From contig MKSD01000001.1 of NCBI GenBank assembly GCA_001898075.1, positions 827,817-891,816 on the forward strand: 64,000 nucleotides of DNA, given 5' to 3'. The notes beneath the pieces are model-generated. The model saw nothing but the letters and a program-made list of their open reading frames with translations. It was not told the DNA's origin and did not search any database. This DNA is from Alphaproteobacteria bacterium 40-19 (GTDB taxonomy: Bacteria; Pseudomonadota; Alphaproteobacteria; Holosporales; Holosporaceae). Shown in pieces: positions 8,932-18,005 of this stretch. A program made the translations under genes and the position numbers. Position 1 is the stretch's first letter. Every line of letters starts with the position of its first letter.

Positions 8932-9894
8932 ATGTTTTCTGAAAGAGAGATGGTGGCCTCTTTGGTCAGCCGATTTCCCTCCTATATTGGGGATGATGCA
9001 GCACTTTTAACGGGGGCAGATTCTTTATCTTGGGTTATTACCAAAGATTTGTTAGCGGAAGGAGTGCATTTTAGAACGCGTTATTTTTCCCCAAAAGACT
9101 TGGCTCATAAAGCCTTACAGGTTAATTTAAGTGATATTGCCGCTATGGGGGGGCAAGCTCGTTTTATTTTGTGTGGCGTCAGTATTCCTGCAGGGTTGGA
9201 AGAGTATGGGCGGCATTTTTTGGAATCCCTGGCTCAGCAGTGTCGGACTCAAGGGATCGCGTTGGTGGGGGGGGATATGACCCGATCTTGCCAAGACTTT
9301 TTTATCAGTGTGACAGCTTTGGGAGTTGTGCTGGCAGATCAGGGTAAGAAAAGATCTACTGCGGAAAAAGGTGATTTTGTTTGTGTGGCAGGTAAAATCG
9401 GAGACGCTTTTTTAGGGTTGTGTGCTTTAGAAGGTGAAATAGAAGGGTTATGTTCCTTTAAGGATCATTTTTTAAAGCCTTGGGCTCATTTGGCGCAAGG
9501 GCGATGGTTGGCTCAGTATCCCGGAGTCACCAGTATGATGGATCTTTCTGATGGTTTGTGGGTGGACCTGGATAAATTAGGTCAGGCGAGTCAGTTGGGA
9601 AGCTGCTTAAATTTAGATGACATTGAATATAGAGATGATTTTTTAGAGGCCTGCCAACGACTCAGTATTGATCCTTTAGAAGCTTTTTTAACAGGAGGAG
9701 AAGACTATAGTCTGTTGTTCACGGTCAAACCAGAGGCCTGGGATGACTTGCAAGCAGGGTTTTTGAGGAATTTTGCCCTTCCTTTACGGCGCGTGGGGCA
9801 GATGGTGCCAGACTTGGGGGTGGACTTTTCTGGTAAACGCAGTCCAGAAGTTTACAAGTTTAAACCCTTTAGTCATTTTGGAGAAGGGAGATGA
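8932..9894 (+). CDS. thiL: Thiamine-monophosphate kinase
   Basis: Phosphorylates thiamine monophosphate to the active cofactor TPP, the riboswitch ligand, so the operon regulates its own end product. The 320 residues show the PurM-like fold: IGDDAALL at about 19-26, the metal-binding LAHKALQVNLSDIAAMGGQ, LVGGDMTRS, MMDLSDGLWVDLDKL and LTGGEDYSLLFTV. Length and motif order match ThiL. It starts 15 bases after thiM and its stop overlaps the thiD start by four bases (ATGA). Confidence 0.95.
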   Translation: MFSEREMVASLVSRFPSYIGDDAALLTGADSLSWVITKDLLAEGVHFRTRYFSPKDLAHKALQVNLSDIAAMGGQARFILCGVSIPAGLEEYGRHFLESLAQQCRTQGIALVGGDMTRSCQDFFISVTALGVVLADQGKKRSTAEKGDFVCVAGKIGDAFLGLCALEGEIEGLCSFKDHFLKPWAHLAQGRWLAQYPGVTSMMDLSDGLWVDLDKLGQASQLGSCLNLDDIEYRDDFLEACQRLSIDPLEAFLTGGEDYSLLFTVKPEAWDDLQAGFLRNFALPLRRVGQMVPDLGVDFSGKRSPEVYKFKPFSHFGEGR

Positions 9895-10685
9895 AATATT
9901 TTTGCTTGTCGATTGCCGGATTTGATGGTTCCGGAGGAGCGGGGATTCAGGCAGATTTAAAAACATTTTCAGCTCTGGGGTGTTACGGTATGACGGTGTT
10001 GACAGCTTTACCAATTCAGAATACGACCGGGGTGAAGTCTTGTTATCCTTTATCTGCTTCCTGTGTGTTGGATCAATTAGAGACTTTGTTTGAGGACATG
10101 CGTCCCTCCGGCATCAAGATTGGTATGTTGGGAGGTCCAGAAGTGGTGACAGCAGTGGCTAAATTTTTAAAAAAGCAAGCTTCTGGGATTCCTATTGTTT
10201 TAGATCCTGTCATGAGTGCCAAAAATGCAGCGACTCTTTTGACTGCTGAAGGTGTAGAAGTGTTACGTTCCCAGCTTATACCTTATGTGACTTTGTTGAC
10301 GCCCAATGTGCCCGAGGCTGAGTGTCTAGCACAGCAAACAGGGTTGATGAGTGATCTGGCTCGTAAGATTCAAGCTATGGGACCTAAAGCGGTTTTGATC
10401 AAAGGGGGGCATGCAGATGGCCCTTACTGTGATGATGTTTTGTGCGATAAGGACGGAGAGTTGTATTGGATTGAAGGTGAGCGCGTGGATTCCAAGAATA
10501 CTCATGGGACAGGCTGCACTTTATCTGCGGCTATTGTGGCTTATTTGGCTCGGGGAGATCCGCTTCGTTCTGCCTGTTGCAAAGCTAAAAGATACCTATC
10601 TGGGGCTTTGTGGGCGGCTAAAGACCTAACCTTAGGGAAAGGTCGTGGACCGTTAAATCATTTTTTCAATGGGGTTAGCCCTTAA
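9891..10685 (+). CDS. thiD: Hydroxymethylpyrimidine (phosphate) kinase
   Basis: Phosphorylates HMP and HMP-phosphate to HMP-pyrophosphate, the pyrimidine substrate of ThiE. The 264-residue ribokinase-fold protein starts with SIAGFDGSGGAGIQADLKTF, the ThiD signature (with F-D in place of the more common S-D), and has VLDPVMSAKNAATLL and the catalytic NTHGTGCTLSAAIVAYLARG. Without a visible thiC, free HMP must be salvaged. This makes ThiD the logical receiver of any HMP made by the TenA proteins encoded just downstream. Confidence 0.95.
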   Translation: MKYFCLSIAGFDGSGGAGIQADLKTFSALGCYGMTVLTALPIQNTTGVKSCYPLSASCVLDQLETLFEDMRPSGIKIGMLGGPEVVTAVAKFLKKQASGIPIVLDPVMSAKNAATLLTAEGVEVLRSQLIPYVTLLTPNVPEAECLAQQTGLMSDLARKIQAMGPKAVLIKGGHADGPYCDDVLCDKDGELYWIEGERVDSKNTHGTGCTLSAAIVAYLARGDPLRSACCKAKRYLSGALWAAKDLTLGKGRGPLNHFFNGVSP

Positions 10686-10700
10686 TTTTAGAAGAAGGCA

Positions 10701-11507
10701 ATGATGAAAACTTTATTTTTTACTTTGTTAACCGTTGGCTTTATCTCAACTCAAGTTTGGGGAAAGCCCACAAAAGAAACAAGTGTATCAGGAGAAAAAA
10801 AATTTTTTGATGTGACATTTAATTCTTGTCAAAAGGTTTTAAATCAGATTAAAGAGATGCCATTTGTTCAGGAATTACTAAAAGGAAATCTTTGTGAAGA
10901 GCGTTTTTCTTATTATATTTTGCAAGATATACCTTATCTGGATAAACTGGCGCAGCAGAGGGCTACTTTGGCAAAACTGCTGGAAGAAGCCCAGTTAGAG
11001 GAGCCTGCAAACCTGTTGGCTAAAAATGCTGAAGGACTAAAAATATTTGCGAAAAAAAAACCAGAAGATGTATTTCAGGTTTATTGCAAGGGAACTTTTA
11101 AATATCAAACAGGCACAATTCCTTGTTTAGAAGCTTACTTACAGCATCAAACAGACTCTTTAAAAAAAGGGCCAGCCTGTGGTGCTGCAGCTTTAAACCC
11201 TTGTCCGGTGGTTTACAATTGGTTAGCGAATGAGCTTGGATCTTTATCGCCAAAAGGAAACAAGTATCAGAAGTGGGTCGATAGTTATGCTAAACCTGAG
11301 TATGACGAAAAAGCAGCCTTTTGGAAGGAAATTTATAATACCTTAGCAGACAAGGTATCCATCGCAGAACGTCTGTTGATGAAGAAAGTTTTCCAAAAGA
11401 GCGTCAAGTATGAATACGATTTTTTTGATCAGTCTTATGATAAAGTAGATGGAACAGGATCATCTAAATGTATCAGCGTTGGTTCTAAAAAAACAAAGGA
11501 GGAATAG
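10701..11507 (+). CDS. Exported TenA-family protein 1 (thiaminase II / aminopyrimidine aminohydrolase-like)
   Basis: TenA enzymes hydrolyse aminomethyl-HMP, and thiamine more slowly, to release HMP. The 268-residue protein has a signal peptide (MMKTLFFTLLTVGFISTQVWG, cleavage near residue 21) and then a full TenA domain. Residues matching the Bacillus TenA site by my alignment are D76 and Y79 (LQDIPYL), Y146, C168 (LNPCPVVYNWLA), Y172 and E238 (KYEYDFFDQSY). No lipobox is present, so the mature form should be soluble in the periplasm or secreted. It lies 15 bases after thiD in the TPP-riboswitch operon. Cytosolic TenA is the norm, so export is the odd feature. The substrate is inferred, not shown. 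Confidence 0.82.
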   Translation: MMKTLFFTLLTVGFISTQVWGKPTKETSVSGEKKFFDVTFNSCQKVLNQIKEMPFVQELLKGNLCEERFSYYILQDIPYLDKLAQQRATLAKLLEEAQLEEPANLLAKNAEGLKIFAKKKPEDVFQVYCKGTFKYQTGTIPCLEAYLQHQTDSLKKGPACGAAALNPCPVVYNWLANELGSLSPKGNKYQKWVDSYAKPEYDEKAAFWKEIYNTLADKVSIAERLLMKKVFQKSVKYEYDFFDQSYDKVDGTGSSKCISVGSKKTKEE

Positions 11508-11509
11508 AG

Positions 11510-12337
11510 ATGAACATGTATCGTATTTTAAGTGTAGTGTTGGGTTTAACTTTTGGACAGCAAGGCGTTGCAATAGAGATAGCAGAAGATTCTTTGGAAA
11601 AAGTTCGCGAATTAGAAAGAATTTTATTAGACTTGCCAAAAGATCACGTCTATTCAAAAAAACAGAGTTTGTTTAAACAAGCTGTTGCTAAATCTCAAGC
11701 AATAATGGAAATGATTAAGGATCATCCTTATAATTTTGAGCTGGCTAAAGGTACGTTAACATACAAGAAGTTTTCCTATTATCTTTCCCAGGACGCTGTT
11801 TTTTTGGCTAAAACAGGTAAATTAATGGCTGTATTAGCGTCTAGGATGCCTTTTAAATATCGTGCTATTTATTTAAATACTGCCTTAGATCCTGAGTACC
11901 ATAAAACAGTGATCCATGGTGCGGAAGGTATGTTTAAAAAGTTTGTTGACCCTAAAAGTGCAGCTAAATTTATTTCTGATGACAGACATACTCCAGCTTT
12001 ACACAGTTACGTAGATTTTTTGTCTTCTGTAGTATCTCATGAGCCCGTTGAAGTGGCGGTAGCGGCTTTTTTGCCGTGTCCTTGGGTCTATAATAAACTA
12101 GCTAATCATCTAAAAGAACAGGCCGATCCTCAGACTCCCTTTTATGGATGGATTAAACAATTCACTTCCTATGGTTCGCAGTACGTTGAAAATATGAGTA
12201 AGATTTTCGATGAGCTGGCAGATAATGCCAGTGACGAGGTGCGCAGTCGGATGGTAGAAGCTTTTGTAAAAGGGGTGATCTTAGAATGGCGTTTGTGGGA
12301 TGACGCTTATCATGGGCGCTCTTTTTTCCCCCAGTAA
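11510..12337 (+). CDS. Exported TenA-family protein 2
   Basis: The second of three tandem TenA paralogues, starting 2 bases after the first. An N-terminal hydrophobic stretch (about 4-21, ending GVA) looks like a cleavable signal peptide. The TenA domain follows: HPYNFELAKGTLTYKKFSYY, D95 (SQDAVFL, with F98 where Bacillus TenA has Tyr47), Y167, C190 in AFLPCPWVYNKLANHL, Y194 and E259 in ILEWRLWDDAY. The Tyr-to-Cys spacing of 23 equals that of Bacillus subtilis TenA. Of the three it is closest to the canonical TenA pattern in the LPCPWVY region. It is clearly diverged from its neighbours, so the duplication is not recent. Confidence 0.82.
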   Translation: MNMYRILSVVLGLTFGQQGVAIEIAEDSLEKVRELERILLDLPKDHVYSKKQSLFKQAVAKSQAIMEMIKDHPYNFELAKGTLTYKKFSYYLSQDAVFLAKTGKLMAVLASRMPFKYRAIYLNTALDPEYHKTVIHGAEGMFKKFVDPKSAAKFISDDRHTPALHSYVDFLSSVVSHEPVEVAVAAFLPCPWVYNKLANHLKEQADPQTPFYGWIKQFTSYGSQYVENMSKIFDELADNASDEVRSRMVEAFVKGVILEWRLWDDAYHGRSFFPQ

Positions 12338-12415
12338 GAATTTTTTTACCTTGAGTCCTAGATATTAAGGAAGATGTTTGTTAAAATTCGAAAAAATGAG
12401 GTTAATGATTTGTAA

Positions 12416-13354
12416 ATGAGTCTATTTTTTATTTCAAAATTTTGCACCTTAGTAGGTGTTTTTGTGTTTGCCAAACCTTTATGGGCCACATGGCTGTTGC
12501 AAGATTTGACGACATTTGAGCAATGGGTTGAGGGGCAAGAGTCTTTTCAGGAAAAAGTTAACAAGGTTCCTTCTGAAAAAGAGGTAGAAAATAAAAAAGA
12601 GTCTGGGTTTAGGAAAAAACTCTTTGAATACGCCAAGAAATATGTTCACGAAATGATGGATTTACCCTTTGTTAAAGGGATTGAAAAAAAAAGCTTAACA
12701 GCGGAACAGTGGGCTTATTATCTTTTTCATGATTATGGCTTTTTAGAAGAGGTCAGCTATGTCTCTCTCAAAGTTGCGACTGATGCTTGTCAATTCCGTC
12801 AAAACGGCCTAAAAGATTTTCTTTTGAAGATGCATAATGATGTTAGTACCATGACGAAAGGGTGGAAAGATAGGTTTAAAATTTTAGTTAAAGATTACTC
12901 GGGAGAAGAATGGAATTCCAATTGTTTTTCCAAAGAAATGTCTGCAAAAGAAAAGTATTCGGATTTTTTGTCTCGTCTTGCTAGATACCCGGACTTTGTT
13001 GCTTTTTTACCCTGTTATTTGAGTTATTTTGTAATTGCTAAAAAATTTAGTTTTGAGCATACATCTGCGGGGTTACCTGAAACAGAATTGTCACCTTGGG
13101 TTTTATACAATAGTGATCCAGAGGTTGAAAAGGACATAAGGACAATGATTAATTTTGCAGCTCAATTATATAATACAAAAAACAAGTGTGTTATGGAGCG
13201 TATTTTAAAAGAAGCTTTCAGACATGAAGTAGCTTTTTTTCGAGATTCTTTTTTTGAAAAGACCACTGCACCGTCCTGTTCTGATGAAAATATTACACCA
13301 AAAAGAGTAAGCTGCCGCACTTTAGATTTAACCAAAGAACCTGATTCGCAATAG
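12416..13354 (+). CDS. Exported TenA-like protein 3, divergent
   Basis: The third TenA-like paralogue. Its signal segment (about 3-24, ending LWA) is followed by about 45 charged residues and then the TenA fold. Putative active-site residues are D106 (FHDYGFL), F109, Y181, C200 in FLPCYLSYFVIAKKF, Y204 and E271 (FRHEVAFF). The Tyr181-Cys200 spacing is 19 rather than about 23, and a Cys-containing tail (about 283-312) is added, so it is the most altered copy. The 78-base gap before it is larger than within the rest of the operon. A separate promoter there was not recognised. Confidence 0.72.
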   Translation: MSLFFISKFCTLVGVFVFAKPLWATWLLQDLTTFEQWVEGQESFQEKVNKVPSEKEVENKKESGFRKKLFEYAKKYVHEMMDLPFVKGIEKKSLTAEQWAYYLFHDYGFLEEVSYVSLKVATDACQFRQNGLKDFLLKMHNDVSTMTKGWKDRFKILVKDYSGEEWNSNCFSKEMSAKEKYSDFLSRLARYPDFVAFLPCYLSYFVIAKKFSFEHTSAGLPETELSPWVLYNSDPEVEKDIRTMINFAAQLYNTKNKCVMERILKEAFRHEVAFFRDSFFEKTTAPSCSDENITPKRVSCRTLDLTKEPDSQ

Positions 13355-13363
13355 AATGTGTTC

Positions 13364-13384
13364 CCAAGGTTTGAAGGACCTTGG
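13364..13384 (+). terminator. Possible hairpin terminator of the thi/tenA operon
   Basis: CCAAGGT (13364-13370) pairs with ACCTTGG (13378-13384) around a 7-base loop, just after the third tenA stop. A run of T residues follows only about 17 bases later (13402-13410), so Rho-independent termination is plausible but not textbook. Confidence 0.35.
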
Positions 13385-13408
13385 AAAGCCTGGGAGGTGT
13401 CTTTTTTT

Positions 13409-13438
13409 TTGACACTTTTCCGGGTACAATAAAATAAT
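13409..13438 (+). promoter_or_regulatory. Possible fusA promoter
   Basis: A perfect TTGACA (13409-13414) is followed after 18 bases by AATAAT (13433-13438), about 36 bases before the TTG start of fusA. Recognised by eye; the -10 match is moderate. Confidence 0.4.
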
Positions 13439-13474
13439 TCGTTGTAATTTAAAATAAAAAAGGGGGATAGCGTT

Positions 13475-15667
13475 TTGTCGACAGAATTGACGCATTATCG
13501 CAATATTGGGATTATGGCCCACATTGATGCAGGTAAGACAACCACCACAGAGCGTATTTTGTACTATACAGGGCGCAGTCATAAGATTGGTGAAGTCCAC
13601 GAGGGGGCAGCCACCATGGACTGGATGGAACAAGAACAAGAACGTGGTATTACCATTACGTCAGCAGCAACTACCTGCTACTGGAAGGATTATCGCATCA
13701 ACATTATCGATACGCCGGGTCACGTAGACTTTACCATCGAGGTAGAGCGTTCTTTGCGGGTATTGGACGGCGCTATTGCAGTTTTTGATGGTGTGGCAGG
13801 TGTAGAGCCTCAGTCCGAAAAAGTGTGGCGTCAAGCCAATCGCTATCGGGTGCCTCGTTTAGCTTTTGTGAATAAGATGGATCGTACGGGGGCAGACTTC
13901 TTTCGGTGTGTGTCTATGATCAAAGATCGTCTAGGAGGTGTGCCCGCTGTCATTCAGCTGCCGATCGGACGTGAAAGTGAATTTTTGGGTATCGTAGACT
14001 TAGTAAACCTGAAGGCGGTGTATTGGTCCGGGGAAAGTTTAGGGGCAAGCTTTACTGTATGCGACATTGCCCATTGGGTAGTAGAAGGGGCAGAACAACG
14101 TGTCAGCCAGTTGGTTCAGGAAGTGCAAGAGCAAATGAGCAAAGATGGAGGCGTTTCTGATACTCTGAATGCCATGATTGCCCAGACACTGACTTCAGAA
14201 CTGGTCGAGCAAATCAAGCTTTATCGTGAAATGCTGGTGGAATTGGTAGCAGAGCAGGATGATTCGACGCTGCACCAATACTTAGAAACGGGACAATTAT
14301 CTATTCCTCAAATTCAAAGCTGTATTCGCAAAGGAACCTTATCTTTTTCTTTTGTACCAGTTTTGTGTGGGTCTGCCTTTAAGAATAAAGGAGTTCAGAC
14401 TCTATTAGATTCAGTGATTGATTATTTACCTTCTCCGTTGGATATGCCTGCAGTGGAAGGAACAAACTTGCGTGGGGATGAGACATTGATTCGTCGCCCT
14501 GACGTTAATGAGCCGTTCTCTGGGTTAGCCTTTAAGGTAGCCACAGATCCGTTTGTCGGTTCTTTAACCTATTTCCGTATTTATTCAGGAAAACTGGAAT
14601 CCGGGGATCAGGTTTTGAACAGTACAAAAGATAAAAAAGAGCGTATTGGCCGTATGCTTCAGATGCATGCTAATATGCGAGAAGATATTAAAGAATCTTC
14701 AGCAGGAGATATCGTGGCTTTGGCCGGGCTGCGTTTGACCACTACCGGAGATACTTTGTGCGATGTGGACAAGCCTGTTATCTTAGAAAAGATGGATTTT
14801 CCAGATCCTGTGATTTCTATGGCTCTGGAGCCTAAAACCAAAGCAGACCAAGAGCGTATGGGGATTGCCCTTTCTCGTCTTACATCAGAAGATCCTTCTT
14901 TACGAGTTGTCAGTGACCCAGAAACGGGGCAGACGCTTATTTCGGGAATGGGAGAGCTCCATCTAGAAATTATTGTGGATCGTATGAAACGAGAATTTAA
15001 GGTAGAAGCTGTCGTGGGTGCTCCACAAGTCGCCTATCGCGAAACTATTTCTAAGACTTATGAAATTGATTATACCCACAAGAAACAAACGGGTGGTTCT
15101 GGGCAGTTTGCAAAAGTTAAAATTATTTTTGAACCTTTAGAGCCAGGCTCTGGTTTTGTATTTGAAAATAAAATTGTAGGGGGTGCTATTCCTCGCGAAT
15201 ACATTCCGGCTGTTGAAAAAGGTATTGAAATTGCTAAGGAAACCGGGGTGATGTTGGGCTATCCAACCATTGATTTTAAAGCGACTTTGATTGATGGAGC
15301 ATATCACGATGTAGACTCTAGTGTGTTCGCCTTTGAAGTGGCTGCTAAAGCTGCTTTCCGGGAAGGAATGGCTAAGGCGGCTCCTAAAATTTTAGAGCCT
15401 ATGATGGACGTGGAAGTCGTAACGCCAGAAGAATATATGGGCGATGTCATAGGTGACCTAAATAGTCGTCGTGGTCAGATTAAAAGTATGGAAGACCAGG
15501 CCAATGCGAAATTGGTGAGTGCTGTTGTTCCTTTAGCAGGGATGTTTGGATACGTTGGGGATCTGCGTTCTATGTCTCAGGGCCGCGCTGTGTACACCAT
15601 GTTATTTGGTCATTATGCTCAGGTCCCTGAATCTGCTGTTAGTAAAATTGCTCGTAAAGGACAATAA
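13475..15667 (+). CDS. fusA: Elongation factor G
   Basis: The GTPase that drives ribosomal translocation and, with RRF, recycling. G motifs are [19 protein letters not shown] (about 15-33), DTPGHVDF (79-86) and [10 protein letters not shown] (133-142), followed by the domain II-V regions with [10 protein letters not shown] and the C-terminal DLNSRRGQI. The TTG start at 13475, preceded by AAAGGGGGA, fits the conserved N-terminus. At 730 residues it is longer than usual. Aligned by eye to E. coli EF-G, an extra segment of about 41 residues (roughly 203-244) lies in the G-prime region between CDIAHWV and LYREML. The gene stands outside any str operon here. Confidence 0.96.
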   Translation: MSTELTHYRNIGIMAHIDAGKTTTTERILYYTGRSHKIGEVHEGAATMDWMEQEQERGITITSAATTCYWKDYRINIIDTPGHVDFTIEVERSLRVLDGAIAVFDGVAGVEPQSEKVWRQANRYRVPRLAFVNKMDRTGADFFRCVSMIKDRLGGVPAVIQLPIGRESEFLGIVDLVNLKAVYWSGESLGASFTVCDIAHWVVEGAEQRVSQLVQEVQEQMSKDGGVSDTLNAMIAQTLTSELVEQIKLYREMLVELVAEQDDSTLHQYLETGQLSIPQIQSCIRKGTLSFSFVPVLCGSAFKNKGVQTLLDSVIDYLPSPLDMPAVEGTNLRGDETLIRRPDVNEPFSGLAFKVATDPFVGSLTYFRIYSGKLESGDQVLNSTKDKKERIGRMLQMHANMREDIKESSAGDIVALAGLRLTTTGDTLCDVDKPVILEKMDFPDPVISMALEPKTKADQERMGIALSRLTSEDPSLRVVSDPETGQTLISGMGELHLEIIVDRMKREFKVEAVVGAPQVAYRETISKTYEIDYTHKKQTGGSGQFAKVKIIFEPLEPGSGFVFENKIVGGAIPREYIPAVEKGIEIAKETGVMLGYPTIDFKATLIDGAYHDVDSSVFAFEVAAKAAFREGMAKAAPKILEPMMDVEVVTPEEYMGDVIGDLNSRRGQIKSMEDQANAKLVSAVVPLAGMFGYVGDLRSMSQGRAVYTMLFGHYAQVPESAVSKIARKGQ

Positions 15668-15690
15668 TTTTATTGACTAGATAAATAAAA

Positions 15691-15718
15691 AGGGTTTGGG
15701 ATACTTCTTCCAAACCCT
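15691..15718 (+). repeat. Perfect hairpin between fusA and the DedA gene
   Basis: AGGGTTTGG (15691-15699) and CCAAACCCT (15710-15718) form a 9-bp stem with a 10-base loop. No T-run follows, and the Shine-Dalgarno AAGGAG of the next gene starts only 4 bases later. It may be an mRNA processing or stability element, or a weak terminator. Confidence 0.5.
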
Positions 15719-15733
15719 AGTAAGGAGAATTGT

Positions 15734-16303
15734 GTGGAGCAAGGACTGATTGAATTCGTTCAAAATTATGGGTATTGGGCTGTACTTTTAGGTTCTTTTG
15801 TGGAAGGGGAATCGGTTATTCTGACTGCCAGTGCTATGGCTTATGCAGGGCACTTGGATATTATAAAAGTTATGCTTGTGGCTTTTATAGGAACCTTAAT
15901 AGCAGATCAGTTATTATTCTTTTTAGGCTATTTTTACGGTCCCAGAACCATCAACTGGGTTAAAAATCGCTTTCCCAAAAGTTCTCCTTATATTGAAAAA
16001 GCTTTAAATTTTTTAGAAAAATATCAAACCCTTTATATCCTTAGTTTTCGTTTTATTTGGGGTATTCGTATTATTAGTTCGGTTATTATTGGTGCGCAAA
16101 AAGTCCCGTTTTTAAGGTTTGCTTTTCTGAATTGTGTCTCAGCCATTGTCTGGAGTGTGCTGAGTTGTAGTGTGGGGTATTTTTTAGGTGGCGCTTTTAG
16201 TTATTTAAAAGAAAATTACGGGTCTTACGTGACTTGGGGAATATTGGGAATTATTGTTTTAAGTGTTCTATTTTGGAAACTGAAAAAAAAGAAGAACTCG
16301 TGA
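15734..16303 (+). CDS. DedA family inner-membrane protein
   Basis: A 189-residue DedA/SNARE-associated family membrane protein; family members act in lipid-carrier flipping and membrane homeostasis. It has the typical opening FVQNYGYWAVLLGSFVEGES, a glycine-rich turn (FLGYFYG) and the conserved FRFIWGIRIISSVIIGAQKVPFLRF-type region (basic residues at about 108-112). The C-terminal membrane helix ends in a lysine-rich tail. GTG start at 15734 with AAGGAG about 6 bases upstream. It may be co-transcribed with fusA. The specific substrate cannot be told. Confidence 0.85.
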   Translation: MEQGLIEFVQNYGYWAVLLGSFVEGESVILTASAMAYAGHLDIIKVMLVAFIGTLIADQLLFFLGYFYGPRTINWVKNRFPKSSPYIEKALNFLEKYQTLYILSFRFIWGIRIISSVIIGAQKVPFLRFAFLNCVSAIVWSVLSCSVGYFLGGAFSYLKENYGSYVTWGILGIIVLSVLFWKLKKKKNS

Positions 16304-16551
16304 CAGATAGTAGAATGCTTTAAAACAGAAAAGCATTATCACAGTGAAACAAGGGTTAAAACAGAATTTTTGCAAAGAAATTAAAACAATTCACCTAGAT
16401 TGTTTTATTTATAGTCCTTTTTATTTGGAATCTTCGTTGTAAACAAAAAATATTTAATGAAAAATTTTTAATATTGTTACCTAAGGCAATGTAGGGATAT
16501 TTATTAAGGTTGTACGGTCTGTAGGCCTTAATGAATTTGGAAACAGATACT

Positions 16552-17979
16552 TTAGCTCTTTAAATCCTTTTTAGCTGTGCTGTTTGAAAATTTAGTTTTC
16601 TGCCCATCGAAATGCAGAAAAATACTGCCAATAGGGCCATGCCGCTGTTTGGCAATCACAATTTCTGCTAGATTATAAACTTCGGTCATATGCTTTTGCC
16701 AAAGAACCATTTTTTCTGATCCTTCTTGAGGTTTATTACGAGACTCGTAGTACTCTTCCCGGTAAATAAACATGACCACATCTGCATCTTGTTCGATGGT
16801 TCCTGATTCTCGTAAGTCTGACAGCATAGGCCTTTTGTCTTCCCTTTGTTCCACAGCTCTTGAAAGCTGAGAAAGAGCTATGACAGGTACCTCCAGTTGC
16901 TTGGCTAAGTTTTTCAAACCTCGGGTGATTTCGGACAATTCTTGGACCCGGTTTTCACTTCCACCCCGGTCACTGGAAAGCAATTGCAAATAATCGACGA
17001 TAATCAGGCCAATGGATTCTTTGCGTTTAAGGCGTCGGGCTCGGGTTAACAGACCTGAAATAGTCAGGGCCGGAGTATCGTCAAGAAAAAGGGGAAGGCG
17101 GGAAAGATTCTGGGATAACTCTAAAAAAGATGGAAACGCACTTTGATCAATGGCTCCACGGCGAATACGATCGGAAGAAATCCCAGTCTCTTGACCTAAA
17201 ATGCGCAAGGCCAGTTGCAGCGAAGACATTTCTAAGGAAAAAAAGGCGACTCCTGCTCCCGAGCCCTTGACTGGATTTTTCAGTTTAGCCAGAGCAGCAT
17301 TAAAGGCGATGTTTGTGGCTAAAGCTGATTTTCCCATAGAGGGTCTTCCCGCTAAAATGACAAGATCGGAAGGGTGAAGCCCCCCTAGCATTTTATCTAG
17401 ATCTAAAAAACCAGTTGTGACGCCCACCACGTGACTGTCCCGTTGGTAAGCAATCTGAGCGCTGGCGATGGCTTCAGCTAACGCACTGGAAAAGTCTTGA
17501 CAGGTTTGGTATTCTCGGTGACTGGCCAAAGAAAACAGTTGTCCTTCTAAGATTTCAATCTGGGCTGAGGCATCAGGAGCTTGAATATCTTGGTCACACG
17601 CCCGCTCTACCGCTTGCTGGCTGAGGTGGATCAACTCTCGGCGTAGATGAAGGTCATAAACAAGGCGACCATAGTCGTTAATGTTAAAAGAAGGGATCAT
17701 TAACGATGCCAGTTGAGACAAATAGTCTGCGGATGTGGTTTCTTGTGTAGGATCTTCTTTGTCTAAATAAGATTTCAAGTATTGGTTTAAGGTAACAGGA
17801 TTGGCTAATTGTCCTTTTTTGATCAGAAAGGTAATAGCTTCAAATAATTTTTGATGTAAGCCTGTATAAAAATGACCAGACCTTAGCTCATCAGGCAAGG
17901 ATTCAAAGGCCTGGTTGTTTTTTAATAAAATAGCCAAAACACATTGCTCGGCTTCCAAATTGTAAGGAAGAGTTGTCAT
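16552..17979 (-). CDS. dnaB: Replicative DNA helicase DnaB
   Basis: The hexameric 5'-3' helicase of the replication fork. The 475 residues show the N-terminal DnaB domain (LPYNLEAEQCVLAILL), the linker, and the RecA-like C-terminal domain with Walker A AGRPSMGKSALATNIA, the Walker B segment LIIVDYLQLL, and the later QLSRAVEQR and SDLRESGTIEQDADVVMFIYR. It is complete and of normal length. It lies 26 bases downstream of ftsH on the same strand and probably shares its transcript. No rplI or alr neighbour is present. Confidence 0.96.
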   Translation of the reverse strand: MTTLPYNLEAEQCVLAILLKNNQAFESLPDELRSGHFYTGLHQKLFEAITFLIKKGQLANPVTLNQYLKSYLDKEDPTQETTSADYLSQLASLMIPSFNINDYGRLVYDLHLRRELIHLSQQAVERACDQDIQAPDASAQIEILEGQLFSLASHREYQTCQDFSSALAEAIASAQIAYQRDSHVVGVTTGFLDLDKMLGGLHPSDLVILAGRPSMGKSALATNIAFNAALAKLKNPVKGSGAGVAFFSLEMSSLQLALRILGQETGISSDRIRRGAIDQSAFPSFLELSQNLSRLPLFLDDTPALTISGLLTRARRLKRKESIGLIIVDYLQLLSSDRGGSENRVQELSEITRGLKNLAKQLEVPVIALSQLSRAVEQREDKRPMLSDLRESGTIEQDADVVMFIYREEYYESRNKPQEGSEKMVLWQKHMTEVYNLAEIVIAKQRHGPIGSIFLHFDGQKTKFSNSTAKKDLKS

Positions 17980-18005
17980 CCTGTGTTAGGTCCTCAAAAC
18001 ATTTC

